From positions 713,700 through 777,699 of the forward strand of contig JAUNIB010000001.1 of NCBI GenBank assembly GCA_030523645.1: 64,000 nt of DNA. The letters run 5' to 3'. How positions within the stretch are numbered: the stretch's first letter is position 1; every line of letters starts with the position of its first letter. The position numbers were made by a program, and so were the translations under genes. The DNA is from Selenomonadaceae bacterium. Its GTDB lineage: Bacteria; Bacillota; Negativicutes; Selenomonadales; Selenomonadaceae. The notes beneath the pieces are model-generated. The model worked only from the letters and a program-made list of their open reading frames with translations. It did not search any database and was not told the origin of the DNA. This document shows, piece after piece, positions 51,529-59,081 of the stretch.

Positions 51529-52860
51529 TCACAAAAACATCACCATATAATGAGGCAAGGTTAGTTTTTCGTCAACCTTGCCATTTTTATTGGCAATTAG
51601 TTTATAAGCAACCTTTGGCTTGTAATCTTTGATGAAATTATTTAAGGATATAGTGGCTGAATTTGTAGCCTTCACCTCTACCGGCACTATCTCTCCATCC
51701 TTTTCCAGCAAGAACTCCAGCTCATGATTATCATCCGGCTTATAGTAGTACAGCTTATATCCCCGCTTGACCAGACTCTCTGCAATGACATTTTCATACA
51801 GACCGCCTTTTGCATTACCCTTTAGCGTATTATTCAAAATGGCTTTTTTGGTTTCAAACCCATAAATACAGGTAAGCAGACCGGTATCATTGATATAGAG
51901 CTTGAATTGCTCCTCCTTTGCATTTGCCATCAAAGGCAAAAAAGGCTCTGATATGTTATAACAGGGATTCACCATACAGGAATCTATCAGCCACTGAACA
52001 CTGCTGCCGAATTTTCTTCTTGTCTGCCCTTTTTCTACTGTAGAATACTGAAATTTTTTTAGCTCCTTCGCCAATTGTTTCGGTACAGCATCGTAACACA
52101 TACGGACAAGCTGCTTTTCCTTGCCCCTTGCATGCTTGGATATATCATCCTTGTACTCGTTCAGTATATTTTCCTGCAAATCATATACTCTGCCAAAATC
52201 CTTATGCTGAGCAAAATCAGCCACTACCTCCGGCATCCCGCCAACAACCATAAATTCTCGGAAAAGCTCTTCAAATTTCTTATGGATAGAATCGTGAATC
52301 TGCTCCTCACAGCTAAGATAGTCCTTCAGCTCCAGCACAGCCTCATGAGAATACCCATCAGCCCACAAAAATTCTTCAAAATCAAGCGAATACATTGTAA
52401 GCTGAGTCTCATAGCCTACCGGAACAGACGCAATCTCATCTACCTCATCATCAGCATCCATACCATATGATAAACCCAGCAACGAACCGGAGGAAATAAC
52501 ATCAAACCTGAAATCCTCTGCTAAAAACTTCACCGCCGTCCTGGCATTGCCGCATCTTTGTATTTCGTCAAGGAAAATAAGCGTATTGCCGGGAACCAGC
52601 TTCATCCCCGGAATATTGGCACTCATTCTTTTATATATTGCCTCAGCAGTCAGCTCTCCTTCAAAAATGACTTTAAGTTCCGGTTGCCTGTAGAAATCTA
52701 TACATACAAACGAATCATATTCCTTCTCTCCAAAGGCTTTAACGATATATGACTTTCCAACCTGTCTTGCGCCTTTTATCAAAAGGCACTTCCTGACCTT
52801 CTCCTCCTGCCGCTTCTTCTTCCAAGCCAGCAGCTCTCCATATATTTTTCTCTCAAGCAT
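51529..52860 (-). CDS. AAA-type ATPase with C-terminal DUF4143 (PD-(D/E)xK-like) domain
   Basis: About 443 residues from ATG 52860 (MLERKIYGELLAWKKKRQ). Walker A is LIKGARQVGKSYIVKAF (about residues 29-45), Walker B is LIFLDEIQRCGNARTA, and SSGSLLGLSYG is a sensor region. The C-terminal DUF4143 part ends LEFLLEKDGEIVPVEVKATNS, a D/E...E-x-K pattern of the restriction-nuclease fold, followed by KPKVAYKLIANKNGK. Members of this large family have no settled function; some occur with toxin-antitoxin or defence genes. It stands alone on minus and is preceded by four 16-bp repeats spaced 33 bp apart that cover its promoter. Confidence 0.9.
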   Translation of the reverse strand: MLERKIYGELLAWKKKRQEEKVRKCLLIKGARQVGKSYIVKAFGEKEYDSFVCIDFYRQPELKVIFEGELTAEAIYKRMSANIPGMKLVPGNTLIFLDEIQRCGNARTAVKFLAEDFRFDVISSGSLLGLSYGMDADDEVDEIASVPVGYETQLTMYSLDFEEFLWADGYSHEAVLELKDYLSCEEQIHDSIHKKFEELFREFMVVGGMPEVVADFAQHKDFGRVYDLQENILNEYKDDISKHARGKEKQLVRMCYDAVPKQLAKELKKFQYSTVEKGQTRRKFGSSVQWLIDSCMVNPCYNISEPFLPLMANAKEEQFKLYINDTGLLTCIYGFETKKAILNNTLKGNAKGGLYENVIAESLVKRGYKLYYYKPDDNHELEFLLEKDGEIVPVEVKATNSATISLNNFIKDYKPKVAYKLIANKNGKVDEKLTLPHYMVMFL

Positions 52861-52872
52861 GTTATCACCCAT

Positions 52873-52987
52873 TTACATAAAATCGTAACTATTTTTCATC
52901 GAAAATTGCATAAAATCGCAATAATGTATTTGTGTTTTTTACATAAAATCGTAATGTAATTATATACTTTTTTACATAAAATCGCAA
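52873..52987. repeat. Four phased 16-bp dyad repeats over the AAA/DUF4143 promoter and leader
   Basis: Copies of TTRCATAAAATCGYAA begin at 52873, 52906, 52939 and 52972, exactly 33 bp apart with 17-bp spacers. The ends are self-complementary and covary (TTAC...GTAA in copies 1 and 3, TTGC...GCAA in copy 2). On minus, copy 4 contains TTGCGA, and 17 nt later TATAAT (52960-52965) forms a promoter. The other three copies lie in the transcribed leader, the last ending 13 nt before the ATG. Confidence 0.9.
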
Positions 52988-53027
52988 TCACGACACAAAT
53001 TTTATAATCAGATACTCTGACAGCACA

Positions 53028-53055
53028 AAAGCCCGCGGCCAACGCCGCGGGCTTT
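53028..53055. terminator. Orphan terminator-like hairpin 1
   Basis: A 12-bp perfect stem AAAGCCCGCGGC / GCCGCGGGCTTT with a 4-nt loop. T-rich on both sides (TTTCTG on plus, TTTTGTG on minus). No recognised gene ends here on either strand. Confidence 0.7.
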
Positions 53056-53086
53056 CTGCTACTCATCAGGACGAAACTAATATACT

Positions 53087-53158
53087 CATTTCGCAAATTC
53101 AATATTTTTTCAAAATTGCGAAATGGGACATCGGTTATTCTCAACCGATGTCCCATTT
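53087..53158. terminator. Orphan inverted repeat and terminator-like hairpin 2
   Basis: A 10-bp inverted repeat CATTTCGCAA ... TTGCGAAATG (53087-53125, 19-nt centre) overlaps a 16-bp perfect stem (AAATGGGACATCGGTT / AACCGATGTCCCATTT, 53121-53158). It lies between divergent genes, so it ends no known gene. Confidence 0.65.
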
Positions 53159-53251
53159 TACAAATACAAATACCGCTTTAACCAATAATGTGATAAAATC
53201 CAACTGCAGGAGATAATCACCCGACACAATCCGATAAAGGAGGCTGTTCTT

Positions 53252-53776
53252 ATGCTCAAATATATTGGCGGTGCCTGTGCCGTCCTTTTACTCTGCGGAG
53301 CCTTTTTCGTGACCGCCGGCTGCAGCGAAGGCAAAGCCGGCATATTCACCGGCAAGAGCGAGTTTGTCGTCGGCAAGGATATACCAATGAGTGAGGTGCG
53401 GGAGTTTTATTACACCATTGATTCTTCTGCCAATCCGCCCCAATTCCTGCGATACCGCTTCACCCACAAGGATGGGAAGTATTCCTTCTATTACGAGAAG
53501 CGGGAGGGCGATACCTGGCCCCTCACCGAGAAGCATATTACCGCTTCCGAGACGGTAGAGCTGACATCCCAACAATGGGAAGAATTTCTCGCCTGCCTCA
53601 AGGACGGCGTGGCTGCGAAACGCACAGACGACGCTTCCTCCGGCGGCAGCGGCCCCTGGCTCTTTCTCTATTGGGACAATGACCGGGATATATATCAGGT
53701 GTTCACCTTCGCGGATTACGAGCGGCAGCAGCGATTTGAAAAGCTCTGCTATTACTTTACTTCTCGCCACCACTGA
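53252..53776 (+). CDS. Small lipoprotein of unknown function
   Basis: 174 residues. It has a lipoprotein signal peptide (GGACAVLLLCGAFFVTAGC), with the lipobox Cys at about residue 24. The mature part is charged and rich in Tyr and Trp (EFYYTIDSSANPPQFLRYRF, GPWLFLYWDNDRDIYQVFTF). I do not recognise a family. The beta-rich pattern suggests a small globular domain at the outer face of the inner membrane or in the outer membrane. AAAGGAGG lies about 8 nt before the ATG. The last 25 nt overlap the convergent MBL gene, so the two transcripts are antisense at their ends. Confidence 0.75.
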   Translation: MLKYIGGACAVLLLCGAFFVTAGCSEGKAGIFTGKSEFVVGKDIPMSEVREFYYTIDSSANPPQFLRYRFTHKDGKYSFYYEKREGDTWPLTEKHITASETVELTSQQWEEFLACLKDGVAAKRTDDASSGGSGPWLFLYWDNDRDIYQVFTFADYERQQRFEKLCYYFTSRHH

Positions 53777-54882
53777 TTATAGTGGTGGTCTTTTTTATCT
53801 GTCGCTACCGGCTCACCGATTCGCGGTGTCAGCAGGCTGTACTTCCGTCCCGCACTTGCCTCGGCAATGCCATTGTACGGCACATACCAGGCACTGGGAC
53901 AGATATTAAACTTCCCGGCGTGTACCGGGATGACACAGGCCGCACCGATTTCCTCGGCTGCCGCTGCCGTTTCCTCCGGGAACATGTGGACATTGTGCCA
54001 TGCTTCATTGTACTGACCGTTTTCCATTAAAGCAAAATCAAAGGCACCAAGCCGTTCCCTTATCATTTTGAAATGCTTTCCGTATCCACCGTCACCGCTG
54101 TAAAACAGCTTCCGTCCTTTGAACATAAAGGCAAAGCCGCCCCACAGAGTCTGATTGCGCTTAAATAAGCGTCCGGAGAAATGACGGCTGGGCGTCAGGC
54201 AGACTGTCAGCCGGTCATCTAGCCGGTATTCCTCGAACCAGTCCAGCTCTTGAACGATTTCGTCCGGGAAACCCCATCCCACAAGATGTCCATCCACCCC
54301 AAGGGGACAGACCACCTGTTTTACCTTCGGCAGCAGACCCATAACCGCCGAATAATCGAGATGATCCCAGTGGTCATGGGAGATGACCAGCAGGTCTATA
54401 TCCGGAAAATCATCCGCCGTGTAGAGCATCGTCCCGGGAAAGGCCCGCACGATAAACGGCAGAGGTGAAGCATAGCCGGATAATACAGGGTCTATGAGTA
54501 TCCTCAATCCGTCCTGCTGTATATATATGCTGGAATGTCCGAGCCATATTACAACATTTTCCTGCGGACTCAGTTTTTTCAAATCCGTCTTAACTGTCGG
54601 TATAGCTTTGTCCGGTATGAGTACGCCCTTCGTCGGAAAAATGAACTCCGACATAGCCTTCAGCTTGCTGCCGAGGCTTCTGTCAAGACCCAGTGCCTTG
54701 CCGAACGGCTCATAATTCTCAAATTTCCCTCCATCCCAGTTCGGTGAGGACAGAACTCGCTCCAAGCGTCTGCCCGATGGTGAACATCCGAATTTCGGCT
54801 GACTGACATATACGCCGGAGCCTATGCCGCTAAGCAGTATTGCTCCGCCCAATCCCTTTAGAAAACTTCGCCGGCTGATAAT
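53752..54882 (-). CDS. Tat-exported MBL-fold metallo-hydrolase (UlaG/NAPE-PLD-like)
   Basis: About 376 residues. The MBL core has VVIWLGHSSIYIQQDGLRILIDPV, DLLVISHDHWDHLDYSAV (HxHxDH), FSGDGGYGKHFKMI and IPVHAGKF. The N-terminus reads SRRSFLKGLGGAILLSGIGS, a textbook twin-arginine signal, but no ATG, GTG or TTG lies in frame before it. ATT at 54882 is preceded by GAGGGGAG 9 nt upstream and would start the protein as M-I-S-R-R-S-F-L-K; a TTG at 54852 would cut the signal in two. I therefore propose ATT initiation, or else an assembly or frame error. Relatives hydrolyse phosphodiesters or lactones; the substrate is unknown. Confidence 0.78.
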   Translation of the reverse strand: MISRRSFLKGLGGAILLSGIGSGVYVSQPKFGCSPSGRRLERVLSSPNWDGGKFENYEPFGKALGLDRSLGSKLKAMSEFIFPTKGVLIPDKAIPTVKTDLKKLSPQENVVIWLGHSSIYIQQDGLRILIDPVLSGYASPLPFIVRAFPGTMLYTADDFPDIDLLVISHDHWDHLDYSAVMGLLPKVKQVVCPLGVDGHLVGWGFPDEIVQELDWFEEYRLDDRLTVCLTPSRHFSGRLFKRNQTLWGGFAFMFKGRKLFYSGDGGYGKHFKMIRERLGAFDFALMENGQYNEAWHNVHMFPEETAAAAEEIGAACVIPVHAGKFNICPSAWYVPYNGIAEASAGRKYSLLTPRIGEPVATDKKDHHYNQWWREVK

Positions 54883-54921
54883 GCTGTCCCGCTCCCCTCA
54901 AACTTGTCCTTTATAAAACAG

Positions 54922-55179
54922 TCAAAGATTCTTCTCCAAAAAATCCTTCAGGGCTGCGGCATCAGCTGCCTCATTTTCGCCCTCACAGGTGAAGCGGGCC
55001 GTATCTCCCTGCTTTATCCCCAGCGCCATTATCTGCATGAGTTTTGTTCCGTCACAGGTTTTGCTGCCGCTGCTGACGGTCACTGTACTGCTCAGGGATT
55101 TTATCGTTTTTACCATCAGGGTGGCCGGGCGGGCGTGGATTCCCACCTCGTCCTTTATTACATAAGTAAACTCTACCAT
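54922..55179 (-). CDS. ptsH: HPr phosphocarrier protein with Lys at position 46
   Basis: An 85-residue HPr: VIKDEVGIHARPATLMVKTI carries the phosphorylated His15. The regulatory Ser46 that HprK phosphorylates in Firmicutes is replaced by Lys (the segment DGTKLMQIMALG aligns with the usual AKSIM...L). HPr passes phosphate from Enzyme I to EIIA domains. I use ATG 55179 (MVEFTYVIKD), with AAGGAAC upstream. It follows ptsI by 35 nt, the reverse of the usual ptsH-ptsI order. Confidence 0.93.
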   Translation of the reverse strand: MVEFTYVIKDEVGIHARPATLMVKTIKSLSSTVTVSSGSKTCDGTKLMQIMALGIKQGDTARFTCEGENEAADAAALKDFLEKNL

Positions 55180-55214
55180 CTCTAGTTCCTTTCTATGCTC
55201 TTCCGCAGTTTCTG

Positions 55215-56816
55215 TCAAAGACTGCGGATTTTCTCTTTCAGTGGGAGCAGCTTCGGCGGGGCTACGGACAGGTCATCTATACCCATCTCGATAAATTCCT
55301 CTGTCAGAGTCAAATCAGCCCCCAGCTCGCCGCAAATAGCTACGCTGATTCCCTTGGCATGGGCATTTTCTGCCGTCATCTTTATCATCCGCAGGACTGC
55401 CGGATGATGAGTGTCTACAAAATCCTTTATATTTGGATTCTGCCGGTCGGTTGCCAGAGTATACTGAGTCAAATCATTGGTGCCTATGCTGAAGAAATCT
55501 ACTTCCTCCGCCAGCATATCGCTGATGATTACCGACGCCGGAGTTTCTATCATAACGCCTACCCTCGGTCTGCCTATATTCTTGCCTTCCTCCAGCAGCT
55601 CCTGACGGCATTTTTCCAATATTGCCTTCGCCTCTCTGGCCTCCCAGAGAGAAGCAATCATGGGGAACATTATCGACACATTGCCATAGGTTGAGGCCCG
55701 CAGAATAGCCCGGAGCTGCGTACGGAATATTTCCGGTCGGGTAAGGCATATACGAATAGCCCGGCAGCCAAGAGCCGGATTGTCTTCGTTGTCCAGCTTC
55801 AGGTAATCAAGCTGTTTATCGGCACCGATATCGAGGGTACGGATGATTACTTCTTTTCCCTTCATGCCTTCGGCGACTGCTTTATAAGCCTCGAACTGCT
55901 CATCCTCTGTAGGATAATCATCACTATTCATGTAGAGGAATTCTGTGCGGAATATGCCTACACCCTCGCCGCCGTCTGCCAGTACTGCCGCCACATCTTC
56001 TGGACCGGCAATATTAGCGTAGAGCTTTATTCGGCGTCCGTCCTTAGTCACTGCCGGCAAATCACGCAAATCCTGCAGCTTCCGTATTCTAGCTTCATTT
56101 CTTCGCAGCTGCTCCCTGGCCTTTTCCAAGGTTTCATTATCAGGGTCTACTATCAGCTCACCCTTGCATCCATCGAGAACAGCCAGCTTTCCGTCGCAGA
56201 ATTCAGACAGCTTCACACCATATATGGCCGGCAGATCCAGCGACCGGGCCAAGATTGCCGTATGTGAATTATCCGAGCCGATGTCGGTAACCAGTCCCAG
56301 CAGCTTCGCTTTATCAAGCTGGATGGTATCGCCGGGAGTCAGCTCCTCTGCCGCAAGGATAACAGGCTCATCCAGGGTAAGACTGCTGCCGCCGGTCAGT
56401 ACTGTCAGCAACCTATTAGTGACATCTCTCACATCGCTGCTGCGGGCCTTCATATACTCATCATCCATGTCAGCGAACATGGCGGCAAGTTTCTTGCCGG
56501 TGGACTTCACTGCCATCTCAGCCGTATATCCGCTGCCTGAAATGTATTCCTTTACGGAGTCGATATAGTCGTCGTCCTCCAGCATCATTCGATGAAATTC
56601 AAATATTGCGGCCGTTTCTTCCCCGGTATCAGCCAGTGCCTTCCGATACAGCTCATCAAGCTGCTCACAGGCAACGGCCGCCGCCTGCTCATAACGGGAC
56701 AGCTCCGCGGCCGGGTCATCAGCCGTTTCCTTTATGGATGTTATATTTTTGGAGAAAAAAAATATTTTTCCAACAGCAATGCTTCCGTTGATTGTTTTTC
56801 CGCTATATACTTCCAT
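55215..56816 (-). CDS. ptsI: PTS Enzyme I
   Basis: 533 residues. The N-terminal part has GLVTDIGSDNSHTAILARSLDLPAI with the phosphohistidine (H185), FRTEFLYMNSDDYPTEDEQF, and IIRTLDIGADKQLDYL. The C-terminal PEP-binding barrel has NPALGCRAIRICLTRPEIFRTQLRAIL, MFPMIASLWEAR, GVMIETPASVII and FSIGTNDLTQYTLATDRQNP, with the catalytic Cys in ISVAICGELGAD. It transfers phosphate from PEP to HPr, which is encoded next. The start is ATG 56816 (MEVYSGKTING), with GGAGGGG 7 nt before. A promoter-like TAGACG-N17-TATAAT precedes it. Confidence 0.97.
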   Translation of the reverse strand: MEVYSGKTINGSIAVGKIFFFSKNITSIKETADDPAAELSRYEQAAAVACEQLDELYRKALADTGEETAAIFEFHRMMLEDDDYIDSVKEYISGSGYTAEMAVKSTGKKLAAMFADMDDEYMKARSSDVRDVTNRLLTVLTGGSSLTLDEPVILAAEELTPGDTIQLDKAKLLGLVTDIGSDNSHTAILARSLDLPAIYGVKLSEFCDGKLAVLDGCKGELIVDPDNETLEKAREQLRRNEARIRKLQDLRDLPAVTKDGRRIKLYANIAGPEDVAAVLADGGEGVGIFRTEFLYMNSDDYPTEDEQFEAYKAVAEGMKGKEVIIRTLDIGADKQLDYLKLDNEDNPALGCRAIRICLTRPEIFRTQLRAILRASTYGNVSIMFPMIASLWEAREAKAILEKCRQELLEEGKNIGRPRVGVMIETPASVIISDMLAEEVDFFSIGTNDLTQYTLATDRQNPNIKDFVDTHHPAVLRMIKMTAENAHAKGISVAICGELGADLTLTEEFIEMGIDDLSVAPPKLLPLKEKIRSL

Positions 56817-56856
56817 TTTGCCACCCCTCCTGCACAAATATAATTATCTCTGTTAT

Positions 56857-56885
56857 ATTATAATGCAGAAAATTCACATCGTCTA
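56857..56885 (-). promoter_or_regulatory. Putative ptsI-ptsH promoter
   Basis: On minus TAGACG (56880-56885), 17 nt, TATAAT (56857-56862), about 40 nt before the ptsI start. Confidence 0.6.
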
Positions 56886-56917
56886 TATAATTTCAATCAA
56901 TGTTCCCAATTTTTACA

Positions 56918-56958
56918 TAAAAAATCGCGGGAAATGAGTTTAGTCAAATCCCGCGATT
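56918..56958 (-). terminator. Terminator of the M20 peptidase gene
   Basis: A 10-bp stem (AATCGCGGGA / TCCCGCGATT) with a 16-nt loop, followed on minus by TTTTTTATG, 15 nt past the stop at 56973. Confidence 0.88.
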
Positions 56959-56972
56959 ATCGATGGTATTAT

Positions 56973-58127
56973 TCAGATTTCGTAGTCCTTCAGTAAGTTC
57001 ACATAGGTCTCGGTAAAACGCTCAAACTGCTCTACCTCACAGTATTCGTTGGGCTGGTGAGCCATCTCGGAAATACCGGGGCCGTAGATGACGACCTGCT
57101 TCTCCGGATAGTCCCGCACCAATGTGGAGGCATCTGTATAGAAGCGAACACCGCGGCGGATGTGCTGACGACCGGCAGCCTTGTCAAGAGCATCGAGGAT
57201 GGAAGCACCCTCCGGGCAGCGGACTGCCGCCAAATCAGACAGGATTTCAATCTCTGCCTTGAAATCCTTATCATCCTTTGCCGCTGTATCCAAGGCCTTA
57301 TTAATATACGCCTTTATATCTTCTGCCGTCTGACCGGGAATGGTGCGGAAGTCGATGTTTACCTCACAGTAGTCGGGTACAACATTGGTGGCTACACCGC
57401 CCTGACAGATATTTACGCTGCAGGAAGGCATACCGAGAATATCGTCAGGCTTCACATCGAAGCTCTGCGCATCGATAGCAGCAATGAACTTCGCCGCCCG
57501 GCTGACAGCATTTACGCCCAAATCAGGCATAGAGCCGTGAGCAGTCTTGCCGTAGAACTTTACCTTCACCCAGACAGCGCCCTTGTGAGCAATATCCAGC
57601 TCATTGGAGGACGGTTCACAGACAAGGAGAACATCTGCCTTTTCCATGCCGCCAGCCTCAACAAAAGCCTTGGCGCCGAGACTGCCGTTCTCCTCGCTGA
57701 CGGTACCGACGAAGATTACATCCTGCTTCGGCACGAGTCCATCCCGCTTCAGCTTTATCATCGCATAGAGGAATGCAGCATCGCCGGACTTCATATCGGA
57801 AGTGCCCCGGCCATAGAGCTTGCCGTCTACCACCTCGGCCGCGAATGGGTCATGCTCCCAGGGGATGCCTCCCGGCGGAACAGTATCAAGATGACCGGTA
57901 GCACAAAGAAGCTTATCATGGTTTTCGCCAGCCATTCTGACTATGAGATTGTCTCTGCCCGGCAGTACCTCGACGGTCTCAGCCTCGATACCTTCGCTTT
58001 TCAGCAGAGCTGCCAGCTTGATAGCCAGCTCCTTTTCATTGCCGGGGGGATTGACTGTATTGGTCTTAATCATGGAGCGAAGCAGCTCAAGTGCTTCCTG
58101 CTTTTCCTGAGTTGTAAGAGTAATCAT
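56973..58127 (-). CDS. M20-family metallopeptidase (ArgE/DapE-like deacylase)
   Basis: 384 residues. Zinc ligands and catalytic residues appear at the family positions: ATGHLDTVPPGG (H79, D81), LYGRGTSDMKSG (D111), GTVSEENGSLGAK (E145, E146), and CEPSSNELDIAHKGAVWVKVKFYGKTAHGSMPDLG leading into the dimerisation domain (residues about 180-290). Members remove succinyl or acetyl groups from amino acids (DapE, ArgE) or cleave dipeptides; I cannot choose. ATG 58127 is supported by AAGGT upstream. The gene is monocistronic, with terminators on both sides. Confidence 0.92.
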   Translation of the reverse strand: MITLTTQEKQEALELLRSMIKTNTVNPPGNEKELAIKLAALLKSEGIEAETVEVLPGRDNLIVRMAGENHDKLLCATGHLDTVPPGGIPWEHDPFAAEVVDGKLYGRGTSDMKSGDAAFLYAMIKLKRDGLVPKQDVIFVGTVSEENGSLGAKAFVEAGGMEKADVLLVCEPSSNELDIAHKGAVWVKVKFYGKTAHGSMPDLGVNAVSRAAKFIAAIDAQSFDVKPDDILGMPSCSVNICQGGVATNVVPDYCEVNIDFRTIPGQTAEDIKAYINKALDTAAKDDKDFKAEIEILSDLAAVRCPEGASILDALDKAAGRQHIRRGVRFYTDASTLVRDYPEKQVVIYGPGISEMAHQPNEYCEVEQFERFTETYVNLLKDYEI

Positions 58128-58154
58128 TTTATACCTTCTTAATTAAAAAGCAGA

Positions 58155-58197
58155 TTAAAAAAGCAGTGTGAAAAAATGGATGCCATTTTTTCACACT
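58155..58197 (-). terminator. Terminator of the liv operon
   Basis: A 15-bp perfect stem (AGTGTGAAAAAATGG / CCATTTTTTCACACT) with a 3-nt loop, followed on minus by GCTTTTTTAATC. It lies about 160 nt past livF, beyond the element at 58221-58348. Confidence 0.9.
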
Positions 58198-58220
58198 ATC
58201 CTTAATGTAAAGCCTAAGTG

Positions 58221-58348
58221 AATGATGTTTGTAAGAAAACCGTTAATCAACATCGGTACTTGACGACCTGCGAATAAGCATATGAAGCAGGAGTCTAGTA
58301 CCGCTATGTTGATTACCGAGCGAAAGCGTGTTTTCGTCAGACATTATT
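58221..58348. repeat. Small palindromic (MITE-like) element with imperfect terminal inverted repeats
   Basis: About 128 bp. The left end (AATGATGTTTGTAAGAAAAC) and the inverted right end (AATAATGTCTG.ACGAAAAC, one gap) match at about 16 of 20 positions. Inside them are longer arms (GTTAATCAACATCGGTACT at 58242-58260 and its near-complement at 58297-58318) and an inner loop of about 36 nt. Half copies occur at 40606-40630 and 44671-44710. No coding capacity. Confidence 0.65.
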
Positions 58349-58357
58349 CACGATAAT

Positions 58358-59080
58358 TTACTCATCTTTCTTGGTGTGATTTGCCATGTAGATTTCTTTG
58401 AACTTATCCTTTGCCTCTTCGGTGTTCTCGGTGCATTCTGCAACGATTTCACCTTTCTGCAGGAGGTAGGCACGGTCAGCCAGCTGGAGAGCCTTGAAGC
58501 CGTTCTGCTCAATGAGAAGGATGGTTGTACCGCCCTCATTGATAGCCTTGATAGTGTCAAAGATATAGTTTACAACCAGCGGAGCCAGACCGAGGGACGG
58601 CTCGTCCAAAAGGATGATTTCCGGATTGGACATCAGCGCGCGGCTTACGGCCAGCATCTGCTGCTCACCGCCGGACATGGTACCGGCATTCTGATTACGG
58701 CGCTCACCAAGACGCGGGAACATGGTATAGGCACGCTCAATATTGCGCTTTACCCGAGCCTTGTCCTTATCGGTAGCAGCACCGACCAGCAGATTTTCCT
58801 CAACGGTCATCTTCGGGAATACACGGCGTCCCTCCGGGGATACAGCGATACCCATTCTGATGATGTCTTCGGTAGAAGCGTGGGCAATGAAATTGTCCTT
58901 GAAAAAAACCTCACCGGCAGTCGGACGGACGAAGCCGAGAATCGTATTTATGGTAGTAGTCTTACCGGCACCGTTGGCACCGAGAAGACAGGTAATGCTT
59001 CCCTTGGGAACATGAATATTAACATTTCTCAGCACCGGAACAGAGCCGTAGAAAGTGGATACATTTACCAGCTTTAACAT
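58358..59080 (-). CDS. livF: Branched-chain amino acid ABC transporter ATPase LivF
   Basis: 240 residues. Walker A is LLGANGAGKTTTINTILGF, the signature is MSGGEQQMLAVSRALMSNPE, Walker B is ILLDEPSLGLAP, and IFDTIKAINEGGTTILLIEQNG is the H-loop region typical of LivF. With LivG it powers uptake of Leu, Ile and Val or related molecules. ATG 59080 follows the livG stop by one base, with GGAGGG upstream. It is last in the livJHMGF operon, followed by a MITE-like element and a terminator. Confidence 0.96.
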   Translation of the reverse strand: MLKLVNVSTFYGSVPVLRNVNIHVPKGSITCLLGANGAGKTTTINTILGFVRPTAGEVFFKDNFIAHASTEDIIRMGIAVSPEGRRVFPKMTVEENLLVGAATDKDKARVKRNIERAYTMFPRLGERRNQNAGTMSGGEQQMLAVSRALMSNPEIILLDEPSLGLAPLVVNYIFDTIKAINEGGTTILLIEQNGFKALQLADRAYLLQKGEIVAECTENTEEAKDKFKEIYMANHTKKDE

Positions 59081-59081
59081 A

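Noticed and set aside
52873..52987. CRISPR array
   Set aside because: Repeats are 16 bp with 17-bp AT-rich spacers, only four copies, no cas genes nearby, and the repeats are dyad-symmetric and overlap a promoter.
52896..53156. An 86-codon minus-strand frame that runs through the 33-bp repeats
   Set aside because: Its sequence is generated by the repeats (recurring AILCKK-type segments) and by terminator stems, and there is no ribosome site.
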